Below are positions 45,214-51,668 of a DNA stretch of 51,668 bases, in pieces. Source of the DNA: Campylobacter sp. MG1 (lineage in GTDB: Bacteria; Campylobacterota; Campylobacteria; Campylobacterales; Campylobacteraceae); assembly GCF_026616895.1 (NCBI RefSeq), contig NZ_JANYME010000011.1, forward strand, positions 1-51,668, written 5' to 3'. Both the position numbers and the translations under genes were made by a program. Numbering within the stretch: the first letter of the stretch is position 1; every line of letters begins with the position of its first letter. The notes beneath the pieces are model-generated. The model was not told where the DNA came from. It ran no database searches and worked only from the letters and a program-made list of their open reading frames with translations.

Positions 45214-46026
45214 TTACACATATCTAAGTAATTTTATGCCGATTACATAATAATCAATCGTTAAGCCTATGATAAATAATAAAACAGGACTTATATAGAT
45301 TAATTTTTTATCCTTATATTTTACGCATAGAATTATACCTGTGATTAATCCTAAAATACTCGCTAGATAATTTAAAATAAATGCTTTTAAGGTGTAGTAA
45401 TTAAAGCTTTCTATATCGCCTACATTTACACTAAGTCCTAAAGCTTTGTCCGTTGCTATTATTTCATTTTTTGCATTTTTACTTAATTCATATTCGTTAA
45501 AATGTGCTTTTATAAAGATATTAAATACTATTTCATCATAGCTTGAGTTCATCTTTAAAGCCTTATTATAATCCCTTGTATATTCATCTAACCAAGAGTT
45601 TTTTATATTACTAGCATTTAATACTGCATAATAGCTTTGTAATTCCGATTTTAAATTATCATAAAGCCTACTACCCCTATGATAAACAAAATCGTTAAAG
45701 TCTTCTAATTTTTCTCTTTTATAGGCTTTGCTTTCTAAATCATCTAAATAGTTGAGATAAGCTTTTGAATTAATTCTATAGTGTTTATAAAAATTATCAT
45801 CTTCACTATAGGTATGCGATATATCAATCATTTTTGATATATCGTTTTGCACTGCATTTGCGTATTCGCTTATGTTTTTATAATTTTTTCCATATTCTTT
45901 ATAATATTTAATAGTATTGTTTTTATCATTCTCGCTCCAATTTGTAGGCAATTGATTATAAAGTTCATTAAAGTTACTAGCAAATAAACTATTTAATGCC
46001 ATTATTAAAAAAACTATATATTTCAT
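45214..46026 (-). CDS. Exported/membrane protein sharing a module with the giant protein
   Basis: The 270-residue product starts with a signal peptide (YIVFLIMALNSLFAS) and ends with two membrane helices (about 210-232 and 240-262). The middle (about 55-120) matches residues 200-275 of the giant protein. Both contain YAN-V--I, then D----HY-I----Y--Y-----A-K-EK---FN-F. The shared part with different ends suggests a common interaction role, perhaps in a particle or membrane channel. AAAAGGAG precedes the ATG but sits within a hairpin. It lies 43 bp after the coiled-coil protein gene. Confidence 0.65.
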   Translation of the reverse strand: MKYIVFLIMALNSLFASNFNELYNQLPTNWSENDKNNTIKYYKEYGKNYKNISEYANAVQNDISKMIDISHTYSEDDNFYKHYRINSKAYLNYLDDLESKAYKREKLEDFNDFVYHRGSRLYDNLKSELQSYYAVLNASNIKNSWLDEYTRDYNKALKMNSSYDEIVFNIFIKAHFNEYELSKNAKNEIIATDKALGLSVNVGDIESFNYYTLKAFILNYLASILGLITGIILCVKYKDKKLIYISPVLLFIIGLTIDYYVIGIKLLRYV

Positions 46027-46027
46027 T

Positions 46028-46065
46028 AAAACTCCTTTTACTATTATATTAGCAAAAGGAGTTTT
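46028..46065 (-). promoter_or_regulatory. Hairpin with masked ribosome site and TATAAT in its loop
   Basis: AAAACTCCTTTT pairs perfectly with AAAAGGAGTTTT (12 bp, 14-nt loop). The 3' arm is the Shine-Dalgarno of the 270-residue gene. The loop holds TATAAT (46048-46043), which would start transcripts inside the 3' arm, free of the masking arm. Confidence 0.65.
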
Positions 46066-46068
46066 AAA

Positions 46069-47481
46069 TTAAGCATAAGGCATTTTTCTATACATTTCTA
46101 AAGTATTATTAGGCGTTGCATTAGTTTTACGATAATCTTCATAATCATATTTAAACTCAAGTGGCTTAGTAGATATATTAAAGCTTTTTTTGATTACTTC
46201 AGCATTTTCTTTGTGTGGATATAAAATAGAGTTTATGTTGATATTAATATGCTCGTTTAGGTTTGTTAAATCTTGTTGCATTCTTTTTACATTCATACCA
46301 AACGCACTCGTATTAGGTGTTAGTCTTACTATATTTTCATATTGTTGTTTAAGTTTTGCTCCTGTATCTCCTTGAATATTATTTAAAAGTGCTATTATTT
46401 TATTATTAATATCATCTTTATTTGTAGCAACTCCAAACATATGTGCTAATTTATTAAGTCCTTCTCCACTCCAGCCATATAAAGCTACCGTATCAATTGC
46501 GTCTGCTACCATTCTTATATCTTGCTTGATTTGAGAATAATTTATCATTTGATTATAGGTTTTCTCTCCTGCAGTTTTACCTAAACTATCAGTAAAATAA
46601 TTCATCAAGCTTTTAGCATTAGCAGTATTAGGAACGCCTTGTAATTGTGATAGTTTTTGCTCTATTACTGCCTTTTCTTGCTCTAGCTCTTGAGTGCCTT
46701 GTTTGTTTTTTTTCATCTCACTTATTGCTCTTGTTTTTATATCTAACTCTTTTTCTAGCTGTTCTTTCATAACATTAGCTTGTCCGATTTGTGCTAACAC
46801 ATTTGTTGCACTCGTATCACCATCACCTTTCGCATATCTTCCAAGTCCTTGATTAATCACGCTATTTGCCTGTGCTGTATCAGGTAAATATCTATGAAAA
46901 TTATCCATTAAGCTCTGAATATCTCCTAATTTATTAGCCCTTTCGCTATCATTTAAAAGTGGATTTTTTAAAGTATCATTGTAATCATTTGTTAATTGCT
47001 CTGTAATTTTATATCTAGCTTCTTCATCACTTAGATTAGGATTATTACTACGAAAAGCTTGAAAATATGCTGATATTTGTTTAGCTCTTTCTTGTTCTTT
47101 AAAAGCGTAATCTTTTAAAAATATATTTTGATTACGCTCTTTTATATTTGAATAAATATTACTTATTTGTGCGTTATTTAATTTTTTATTCATATCAAAT
47201 ATCTCACCTTGCTTATCCGTGTTAAATTTGTTTTGCTTATAAGTTTCAAATGCATTAGCTAAATTTAAATCACTTAATTTTATTTGATTATCTTTAGTTT
47301 GCTTAGCTATATCTAAATCTATGCTACTTTTATCTACTTGATTTTGCATATTTTGAGTTTGTAGATTGCTTTGTTTTATCTTATCATCTTGTGTTTTTAT
47401 AGCAAAATCAAGTCCTAAATCACTAAGTGCTAATTCATTTTGTCCTATGCGATTTCTTAAATAATTACTATACATATTCAT
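46069..47481 (-). CDS. Coiled-coil, internal-virion-like protein, probably 5'-truncated
   Basis: The likely start is the ATG at 47481 (GGAGAGG five bases upstream), giving 470 residues. The frame stays open to 47676, but beyond about 47540 it is antisense to the decayed tail-sheath gene, so those codons are not original. The N-terminal third is Gln/Asn-rich with heptad-like repeats (QTQNMQNQVDKSSIDLDIAK); the rest is helical with a Gly/Ala-rich patch. This composition resembles DNA-ejection proteins of short-tailed phages, but I see no diagnostic motif. It is followed by the 270-residue gene after 42 bp. Confidence 0.55.
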   Translation of the reverse strand: MNMYSNYLRNRIGQNELALSDLGLDFAIKTQDDKIKQSNLQTQNMQNQVDKSSIDLDIAKQTKDNQIKLSDLNLANAFETYKQNKFNTDKQGEIFDMNKKLNNAQISNIYSNIKERNQNIFLKDYAFKEQERAKQISAYFQAFRSNNPNLSDEEARYKITEQLTNDYNDTLKNPLLNDSERANKLGDIQSLMDNFHRYLPDTAQANSVINQGLGRYAKGDGDTSATNVLAQIGQANVMKEQLEKELDIKTRAISEMKKNKQGTQELEQEKAVIEQKLSQLQGVPNTANAKSLMNYFTDSLGKTAGEKTYNQMINYSQIKQDIRMVADAIDTVALYGWSGEGLNKLAHMFGVATNKDDINNKIIALLNNIQGDTGAKLKQQYENIVRLTPNTSAFGMNVKRMQQDLTNLNEHINININSILYPHKENAEVIKKSFNISTKPLEFKYDYEDYRKTNATPNNTLEMYRKMPYA

Positions 47482-47539
47482 AAAGCCCTCTCCAGCAGCT
47501 TGTAATTCATTCTTATACTGTGCTGGATGGGCTAGTCCG

Positions 47540-48590
47540 ATAAGTGTGCAATCAAACACACCGATTAGACTTGTAGGCACTAGCGACACGCTTGATGTGG
47601 GGTTATATTTTTTTATGAGTATTGAGGAAACATTGGCTAAGTGTGAAAATGGCACTATCAAAAAATTTAAAAGCAATAGATGAGCAGTCAGTTAGAACGC
47701 AAATCATTTTAAGCGTATATGAAGTTGATGAGATAAACACTATCACGAATACTAAAGCTGCTATAAGCTTATTTAAAAAATCAAGGGCTAAGTTTTCATA
47801 TAGACCTGATTTGTTAATTGCACCAGGAATCAGTAGCGAAGACGCTATAAAAGGTAAGCTTGAAAGCATAGCAAGCTTAAAAGCTACTGCAATAATTGAT
47901 TTAAATGCAGAAAGTAGCATTGAAGCTATAAATAAATGAGAGATTTTGGCTCTAGGCGTTTGATAGCTTGTTATCCTTATGTGAAAACTTGGAGCAATGA
48001 GCTAAATGGCTATGAATATACTCCACAGTCTGCAAGAATAGCTGGGAATGATTGCTAAGCTTGATGGAGAAAAAGAATTTGGCTTTTCAGATAGTTACTC
48101 AAATCGTGTAATGCTTGGTGTTAGTGGAACTAAAGGCGATATTGATTTTGAGCTAGGGAAAATTCTGGAGCTGATGAGCTAATAAAAGCAAATATATCTA
48201 CCGTAATAAATGAAAAAAGGATATAGAACTTTGGGTGGCTGGACTAGTGATATTGATACTGCTTGGAAACCACTTACTCGTGTTAGGATTTTTGACAGGC
48301 TTGCAAGAGCAGCACAAGAAGGGGTATTCTTTGCAGTTGATAGAAAACTTAATGAGCAATACTTTGCTAAGCAAAGTGTAGAAAGCCTAATAAGGTTACT
48401 TGTAGCTAGTGATGTTTTGCTTGATAGTGAGGTTAGTTTTAGTGAGAAAAATACAAAAACAACACTTCTAGGCAGAAAATTATATCTAGCTATTAAAACA
48501 CAAGATAATCCTACCATCTCACTAATTTAGCTTGATATATCTTTGACAGATGAGTACGGCGAAAAAGCATTAGAAAAAATGAAAAAATAA
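47540..48590 (+). pseudogene. Phage tail sheath gene (P2 FI-like), frameshifted remnant
   Basis: Successive frames spell a contractile-tail sheath: ISVQSNTPIRLVGTSDTL, then SYRPDLLIAPGISSEDAIKG, RRLIACYPYVKTWSNELNGY, EYTPQSARIAG, FSDSYSNRVMLGVSGTK, TAWKPLTRVRIFDRLARAAQ and DNPTISLI, ending EKALEKMKK. At least five frame changes separate these pieces (near 47675, 47937, 48045, 48165 and 48212, and another near 48530), several in A-runs. The 5' end is missing at the junction with the coiled-coil gene. It is clearly dead. Adjacent genes of 8-9 kb are intact, so sequencing error is an unlikely cause. Confidence 0.85.
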
Positions 48591-48599
48591 GGAGAATGA

Positions 48600-49108
48600 A
48601 TGAGAATAAATATACCTGATTTTTAGAAGATATGAATATTTACATTAATGGTAAATCATATTTTGGCACTTGCACTAAGATTAAAATACCCGATATAGTG
48701 CAAACTATGGCTGAAACTTCAGGTGCTTTAAAACGCAAGGTTGGAACTGGTGTGTATGAATCACTTGAGCTTAGCTTTACACTGCAAGTATTTGATATGG
48801 ATGTGTTTAGAGATTTTGCAGCAAACAACACAATAGCTCATGTGACAATAAGTATAAGAGAAAGTATTCATAATCAAGGTAATGGTAAAAAAGATGTGTC
48901 TTGCGAGGCTTTGGGTGATATGGAAAGTATCACTCTAAATGAAGACAGTATAGGTGGTGCTAAAGAAATAAGCATTAAGCTTTATTGTGAGTTTTTTAAA
49001 CTAAGCGTTGGTAATGATGCACCACTAATCTATGATATTTTGGGAACTCATTTATCAATGAGTGATATTGATGTGATGGCACAAACAAGAAAAAATTTAG
49101 AATTATAA
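48600..49108 (+). pseudogene. Phage major tail tube gene (P2 FII-like), one frameshift
   Basis: AAGGAGAATGAATG starts a frame reading MRINIPDF and then TAG at 48624. One extra T would give DFLEDMNIYINGKSYFGTC and join the 158-residue open frame from 48632. That part carries the tail-tube family pattern: VQTMAETSGALKRKVGTGVY, SLELSFTLQVFD and ISIKLYCEFFKLSVG. It is complete except for the start, so internal initiation could still give protein, but the sheath upstream is dead. Tube and sheath order is that of P2-type contractile tails. Confidence 0.8.
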
Positions 49109-49120
49109 AAAGGAGAAAAG

Positions 49121-49373
49121 ATAAAAGAAAAATTTGTAAAAAGTGACAATAACTGCTAAAAAGAGCAAGTTTTACAAGCCTTAAAAGGTATGAAGTAGAA
49201 TTTAAAAAACTTTTGATGAAGGATATGAAAGGAATAATATACACAATGTTAGCGATTTGCTTGAGCTTAGTATAAGATGTGTTGTAAATATATCTCCAGC
49301 TGATTATAATAGGCTAGATGGTACTGATAGTATAAAAGTGCTTGAGATAATTGGTGATTTTTTGTCGGCATAG
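49121..49373 (+). pseudogene. Tail assembly chaperone remnant (gpE-like)
   Basis: A good ribosome site (AAAGGAGAAAAG) leads to ATA instead of ATG at 49121. Two or three frame changes follow before the recognisable DEGYERNNIHNVSDLLELSI and NRLDGTDSIKVLEIIGDFL. By position after the tube gene it is the tail assembly chaperone. Confidence 0.6.
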
Positions 49374-49530
49374 ATGTAATATTTCACACGCAAAAGATTA
49401 TCACAAGGCTATAGCTTGTCTTTGTAGGTTTTATCATTCAAGCATTGCTATGATTGAGAACCTACCTTATGATGATTTTATTAGATATTATAAGAATATG
49501 CAAAATACAGTAAATAATACAGGGAAATAA
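49374..49530 (+). pseudogene. Second tail-chaperone reading frame, remnant
   Basis: Continuous from 49375: CNISHAKDYHKAIACLCRFY, then ENLPYDDFIRYYKNMQNTV to a stop at 49530. ATGTAA at 49374 gives no usable start. In contractile-tail phages this second frame is often made by ribosomal frameshifting from the preceding gene; here the start is lost. Confidence 0.5.
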
Positions 49531-49540
49531 TAAAATAAAG

Positions 49541-49574
49541 ATTGTAATAATATAAAAATTTATATTATTACAAT
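49541..49574. terminator. Terminator between tail remnant and small-protein operon
   Basis: A 14-bp perfect stem (ATTGTAATAATATA / TATATTATTACAAT) with a 6-nt loop, followed by AATATTTTTC on the plus strand. It separates the plus-strand remnant from the minus-strand operon. Confidence 0.7.
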
Positions 49575-49620
49575 AATATTTTTCAAAATAAATAAGTGAG
49601 CTTAAAATATATTTAAGAGC

Positions 49621-50206
49621 CTATGTTATTTGTTTTGTTATTATTTTTTTATCCATGTCGTCAATATGTTTTAATATTTGTTTAATCTCTGGATATTTCT
49701 CATTATTATCTGAATTGGGCAAATCGTTTCTTAATTGTTTTGATAAAATTTCAAATTGAAATTTATGCAAATTTAAGATATTAGCTCTAAGTTCTGAAGA
49801 CTTATTTAGATAATAAGAAGTTGATTCAAAATCACCTAAATAAATCTCATTTAATAACTTTCTTTCTTCAGATAGTTCATATAATCTTAATTTGTTTGTT
49901 GTATTCTTGTTACTTTTATATTTTTCTGAAACATATTGTAATTTTATTTCCAATTTAGTTTTTTTATAATATTGATTATTTAATCTTTCACCTAAGCCAA
50001 TGCTTGATTCTATTTCATGTAGTTTTAATAATTTTTGTTGCAGCTTAGCATTTTCTATTTGTATTTCATAATTTTTTATAGATAATGAAAAATTTCTTAT
50101 AGCAATAAATATTGGAAAAGATGATATTGCTACCATTGCAAGTTTTGACTCATATAATCTTTTAATTAAGCTTTCAGTATAAGCTATAAAAAAATATACT
50201 TATCAT
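49621..50206 (-). CDS. Membrane-anchored coiled-coil protein, start disrupted by an A/T-run
   Basis: From the ATG at 50136 the frame gives 171 residues starting MVAISSFPIFIAIRNFSLSI, without a good ribosome site. The same frame is open further up and encodes AYTESLIKRLYESKLA, which matches LYES in the 172-residue paralogue at 50411-50929. An ATG at 50206 would join this frame if the T7 run (50188-50194, A7 on the plus strand) were T6. The protein has one membrane segment followed by a long helical, coiled-coil-prone domain. Function unknown. It is the last gene of the small-protein operon. Confidence 0.5.
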
Positions 50207-50253
50207 AGTATAAATAATATGGCAGACTAACTATTATTATTGTTGTTGTTGTT

Positions 50254-50352
50254 TTAATATTCAATTATCTTAATTATTTTATCTGCTCTATCGCTTACTT
50301 TCTTAGAAAAGTCGTAACATCTTTGTTCTTTTACAAACTCTTGTTTACACAT
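50254..50352 (-). CDS. Unknown 32-residue protein
   Basis: AAAAGGATACAATATG starts a 32-codon frame beginning MCKQEFVKEQRCYDF. The peptide is charged and helical, with Cys at positions 2 and 12. It lies between the two paralogous membrane-protein genes, 58 bp after the first. The strong ribosome site and operon position support it despite the small size. Confidence 0.5.
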   Translation of the reverse strand: MCKQEFVKEQRCYDFSKKVSDRADKIIKIIEY

Positions 50353-50410
50353 ATTGTATCCTTTTATTGCTTTTTATTATTAATATTATATTAAGCCCAT
50401 ATTAACAAAA

Positions 50411-50929
50411 TTAATTTTTAAAAATAATCTTATTGTTTGTTTGAATAAGTTGATTAATTTTTTTATGATTTTTATATAATAGTTTTCTAATTTCTATATA
50501 TTCAGATGTTCCATCTTTTTCTTTAATTTCTTTAAAATTATCTTTTACATAATCTAATAAATTATAGTGCATTTCTATGAAATAATTTTTGCTAATCCTA
50601 CCTTTATTAACATTAAAACAAATAAATTCAAGCCTATTTAACAAATCCTCTTCTAGTGAGTTTTGCTTTTCTATTAAATGGCTTACAACTTGCTCTGATT
50701 CTTGCTTTTGAATAATTTCTAAACCCAATTCTTTATATTCTTTAATGCTTGTTTCAAGCTTATCAAATATATCTTGCTCTGATTTAAGTATTTGCAAACT
50801 ACTATTTTTTATACTTAGATATAAAGTTATCCATCCAACAATAAAACTTATAATAGCAAACACGCCTTTAACGGTGTAAGATTCGTAAAGTATTTTTGAA
50901 TAGTATTCAATACATTCAAAAAAAGGCAT
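50411..50929 (-). CDS. Membrane-anchored coiled-coil protein (172 residues)
   Basis: One membrane helix near residues 22-42 (VFAIISFIVGWITLYLSI) is followed by a long charged helical domain. It is paralogous to the product of 49621-50206: both show LYES, a hydrophobic helix, then LSIKN and QI. The start overlaps the stop of the 57-residue gene as TAATG, so translation is coupled. I recognise no family. Small anchored proteins in prophage cargo operons are often exclusion or defence factors, which is only a guess here. Confidence 0.6.
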   Translation of the reverse strand: MPFFECIEYYSKILYESYTVKGVFAIISFIVGWITLYLSIKNSSLQILKSEQDIFDKLETSIKEYKELGLEIIQKQESEQVVSHLIEKQNSLEEDLLNRLEFICFNVNKGRISKNYFIEMHYNLLDYVKDNFKEIKEKDGTSEYIEIRKLLYKNHKKINQLIQTNNKIIFKN

Positions 50930-51102
50930 TAGTTATTCTTTTTACTTGTAGTGTTGCTACTGCCGTTTGTTTTTGCTCTTATTGTATTGTAAGTTGAATA
51001 ACTAGCTCCATTGTTTTCTCTTGAAATAATTTGCTTAACATTATTATATGTGCATTTAAAATTTAAATAGTTACATCCATCATTAATTTTTTTATTGTTC
51101 AT
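50929..51102 (-). CDS. Unknown 57-residue Asn-rich protein
   Basis: The strong site AAAGGAGTTTTAATATG starts this frame (MNNKKINDGCNYLNFKCTYN). Two cysteines seven residues apart and a Ser/Thr/Asn-rich tail ending SKKNN are notable. No family recognised. Its stop overlaps the next start by one base (TAATG). It is the first gene of the operon running down to 49621, with a TATAAT 29 bp upstream. Confidence 0.6.
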   Translation of the reverse strand: MNNKKINDGCNYLNFKCTYNNVKQIISRENNGASYSTYNTIRAKTNGSSNTTSKKNN

Positions 51103-51130
51103 ATTAAAACTCCTTTATTGTGGTATTTGT

Positions 51131-51136
51131 ATTATA
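51131..51136 (-). promoter_or_regulatory. -10 element of the small-protein operon
   Basis: TATAAT on the minus strand (AATATAATACAAAT) lies 29 bp before the 57-residue gene. The operon may therefore be expressed separately from the repressor gene just upstream. Confidence 0.45.
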
Positions 51137-51157
51137 TTAAGCTATAGTTATATATTT

Positions 51158-51373
51158 TTATTCTTTATTAAACTTCTCAAACTCTACTTTCGTCAGCTCA
51201 TAAAATCTTTTATACTGATAATTTTCTAACCATGATTTAACCCAACTTGGAATTGGTTTTTTTTTATCATTCCAATTTGCAACGCTACTATAAGCAAGTC
51301 CTGTAAGGTTACAAAAATCTTGCCTTGTCAGATTCAATTTTTTTAGCTCTTCTTCAAAATCTGCTTTTTTCAT
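51158..51373 (-). CDS. Small helix-turn-helix repressor (switch 2)
   Basis: The 71-residue protein starts MKKADFEEELKKLNLTRQDF after AAAAGGATAAGTT. The helix-turn-helix is LTRQDFCNLTGLAYSSVANWN. It is paralogous to the repressor at 31005-31223, but its operators differ from those of switch 1, so the two probably have different specificities. It is divergent from a promoter and a 20-codon ORF, the layout of a phage lysogeny switch. It likely represses both itself and the plus-strand early transcript. Confidence 0.75.
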   Translation of the reverse strand: MKKADFEEELKKLNLTRQDFCNLTGLAYSSVANWNDKKKPIPSWVKSWLENYQYKRFYELTKVEFEKFNKE

Positions 51374-51405
51374 AACTTATCCTTTTTTTACTCTTTTGAT
51401 AAAAA

Positions 51406-51411
51406 ATTATA
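51406..51411 (-). promoter_or_regulatory. -10 element of repressor 2
   Basis: Minus-strand GATATAATTT contains TATAAT 33 bp before the repressor ATG. An operator box lies on each side. Confidence 0.5.
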
Positions 51412-51442
51412 TCATATTTTTATTGAAAAAGTATAAAAAGCC

Positions 51443-51471
51443 TTGATAATTATCGCAAAAGAGTATATAAT
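51443..51471 (+). promoter_or_regulatory. Early promoter to the right of switch 2
   Basis: TTGATA at 51443-51448 and TATAAT at 51466-51471 are exactly 17 bp apart, a full sigma-70 promoter that is unusual in this genome. An operator box fills the spacer. Confidence 0.65.
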
Positions 51472-51526
51472 TATAGTATGTTTTTATTAAAAGAGTAAAA
51501 AAACAAATAAAAAATGAAAGGTGGTG

Positions 51527-51613
51527 ATGCCAAATGGAGCTTATACATCACATTTTAGAGTTTATAACTGCTTTGATTTGTCTTTATATAGTCTAGATAA
51601 ATCGCAAGAATAA
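51527..51613 (+). other. 28-codon ORF overlapping the hydrophobic ORF
   Basis: ATG at 51527, only two bases after AAAGGTGG, opens a frame beginning MPNGAYTSHF and ending at 51613. It overlaps the next ORF in another frame. The ribosome site spacing favours the other start, so this frame is less likely to be used. Confidence 0.25.
51534..51596 (+). CDS. 20-residue hydrophobic peptide, first ORF after switch 2
   Basis: The ATG at 51534 is 9 nt after AGGTGG, ideal spacing, and is read from the strong promoter at 51443-51471. The peptide MELIHHILEFITALICLYIV is one membrane helix, like small holin-like or type I toxin peptides. The sequence downstream is too short in this window to see an antisense RNA. 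It could instead be a leader peptide for phage early genes. Confidence 0.45.
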   Translation: MELIHHILEFITALICLYIV

Positions 51614-51668
51614 AATAGGCAAGGGAGAGGCTAAAGCTATCTAAAATGTAATTAAATTTTATATCATA

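Larger units (their letters stand above)
51378..51503. promoter_or_regulatory. Divergent operator region with four related boxes (switch 2)
   Basis: Boxes of the form TTAT-(C/T)-(A/G)-AAAAGAGTA occur four times. One reads on the minus strand at about 51384-51402 (TTATCAAAAGAGTA). Plus-strand copies lie near 51420 (TTATTGAAAAAGTA), 51449 (TTATCGCAAAAGAGTA, two bases longer) and 51484 (TTATTAAAAGAGTA). They overlap both promoters, as expected for repressor binding sites. Confidence 0.6.

Noticed and set aside
47482-47676. Extended N-terminus of the coiled-coil protein
   Set aside because: These codons are antisense to the sheath remnant and were joined by the junction near 47.5 kb. The ATG at 47481 with GGAGAGG is preferred.
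47603-47920. Minus-strand frame opposite the tail sheath remnant
   Set aside because: The plus-strand frame encodes recognisable sheath sequence (YRPDLLIAPGISSEDA), so this is only its complement.
47540-49530. Frameshifts explained purely by sequencing error
   Set aside because: Errors at this density would also break the 8.8-kb and 9.5-kb frames nearby, which are intact. Raw reads would still be needed to exclude local error.
50230-50255. Run of ATT and GTT triplets resembling a microsatellite
   Set aside because: Only four or five units of each, imperfect, outside any frame I can support; it may be chance in AT-rich DNA.

Overview
The window is very AT-rich and looks like a chromosome segment of Campylobacter or a close relative in the Campylobacterota. 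The evidence is a single-chain pyruvate:flavodoxin oxidoreductase, a yebC-ppiB pair, prfA-rpsT next to glmM-lspA-hemJ, and TATAAT promoters that mostly lack a clear -35. The species cannot be fixed from the sequence alone.

Layout. (1) 1-1835: a two-partner secretion (TPS) locus on the minus strand, tpsB followed by the first 40 codons of a tpsA that runs out of the window. (2) 2016-3785: a GNAT acetyltransferase, then YebC and a cyclophilin. (3) 4031-14390: a second TPS locus, with a 2926-residue repetitive exoprotein, its 499-residue transporter, and an (AT)10 tract abutting the -10 of their promoter. (4) 14594-30288: housekeeping genes: pyruvate oxidoreductase, a membrane-anchored unknown, prfA-rpsT, glmM-lspA-hemJ, a DUF4149-prmC-Ste24-ABC-F operon, YceI, a DsbA-like protein, and a three-gene operon (DUF2249, His-rich membrane protein, DUF59) behind a perfect Crp/Fnr-type palindrome. 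(5) 30300-51668: an accessory region that looks mobile.

The accessory region appears composite. It opens with a small repressor (31005-31223), a divergent control region and three AT-rich unknown genes. Next, on the minus strand, comes a 9.5-kb gene whose product joins an asparagine/glutamine-rich N-terminus, a glycine-rich hydrophobic patch, an N6-adenine methyltransferase motif and an SNF2-type helicase. Upstream of it lie a cytosine methyltransferase, a membrane protein that shares a module with the giant protein, and a coiled-coil protein. I infer a phage-like ejection (internal virion) set carrying a DarB-like antirestriction function. Three of these genes have their Shine-Dalgarno sequence inside an RNA hairpin.

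At about 47.5 kb this block is joined to a decayed contractile-tail module (sheath, tube, chaperones) on the plus strand. A minus-strand operon of small unknown and membrane proteins follows. A second repressor, paralogous to the first, ends the window with a well-formed divergent operator region and a 20-codon hydrophobic ORF.

Most promising for new biology: the giant methyltransferase-helicase protein with its partners and hairpin-masked starts, the (AT)10 promoter of the second TPS locus, the paired repressor switches, and the small-protein operon at 49.6-51.1 kb.
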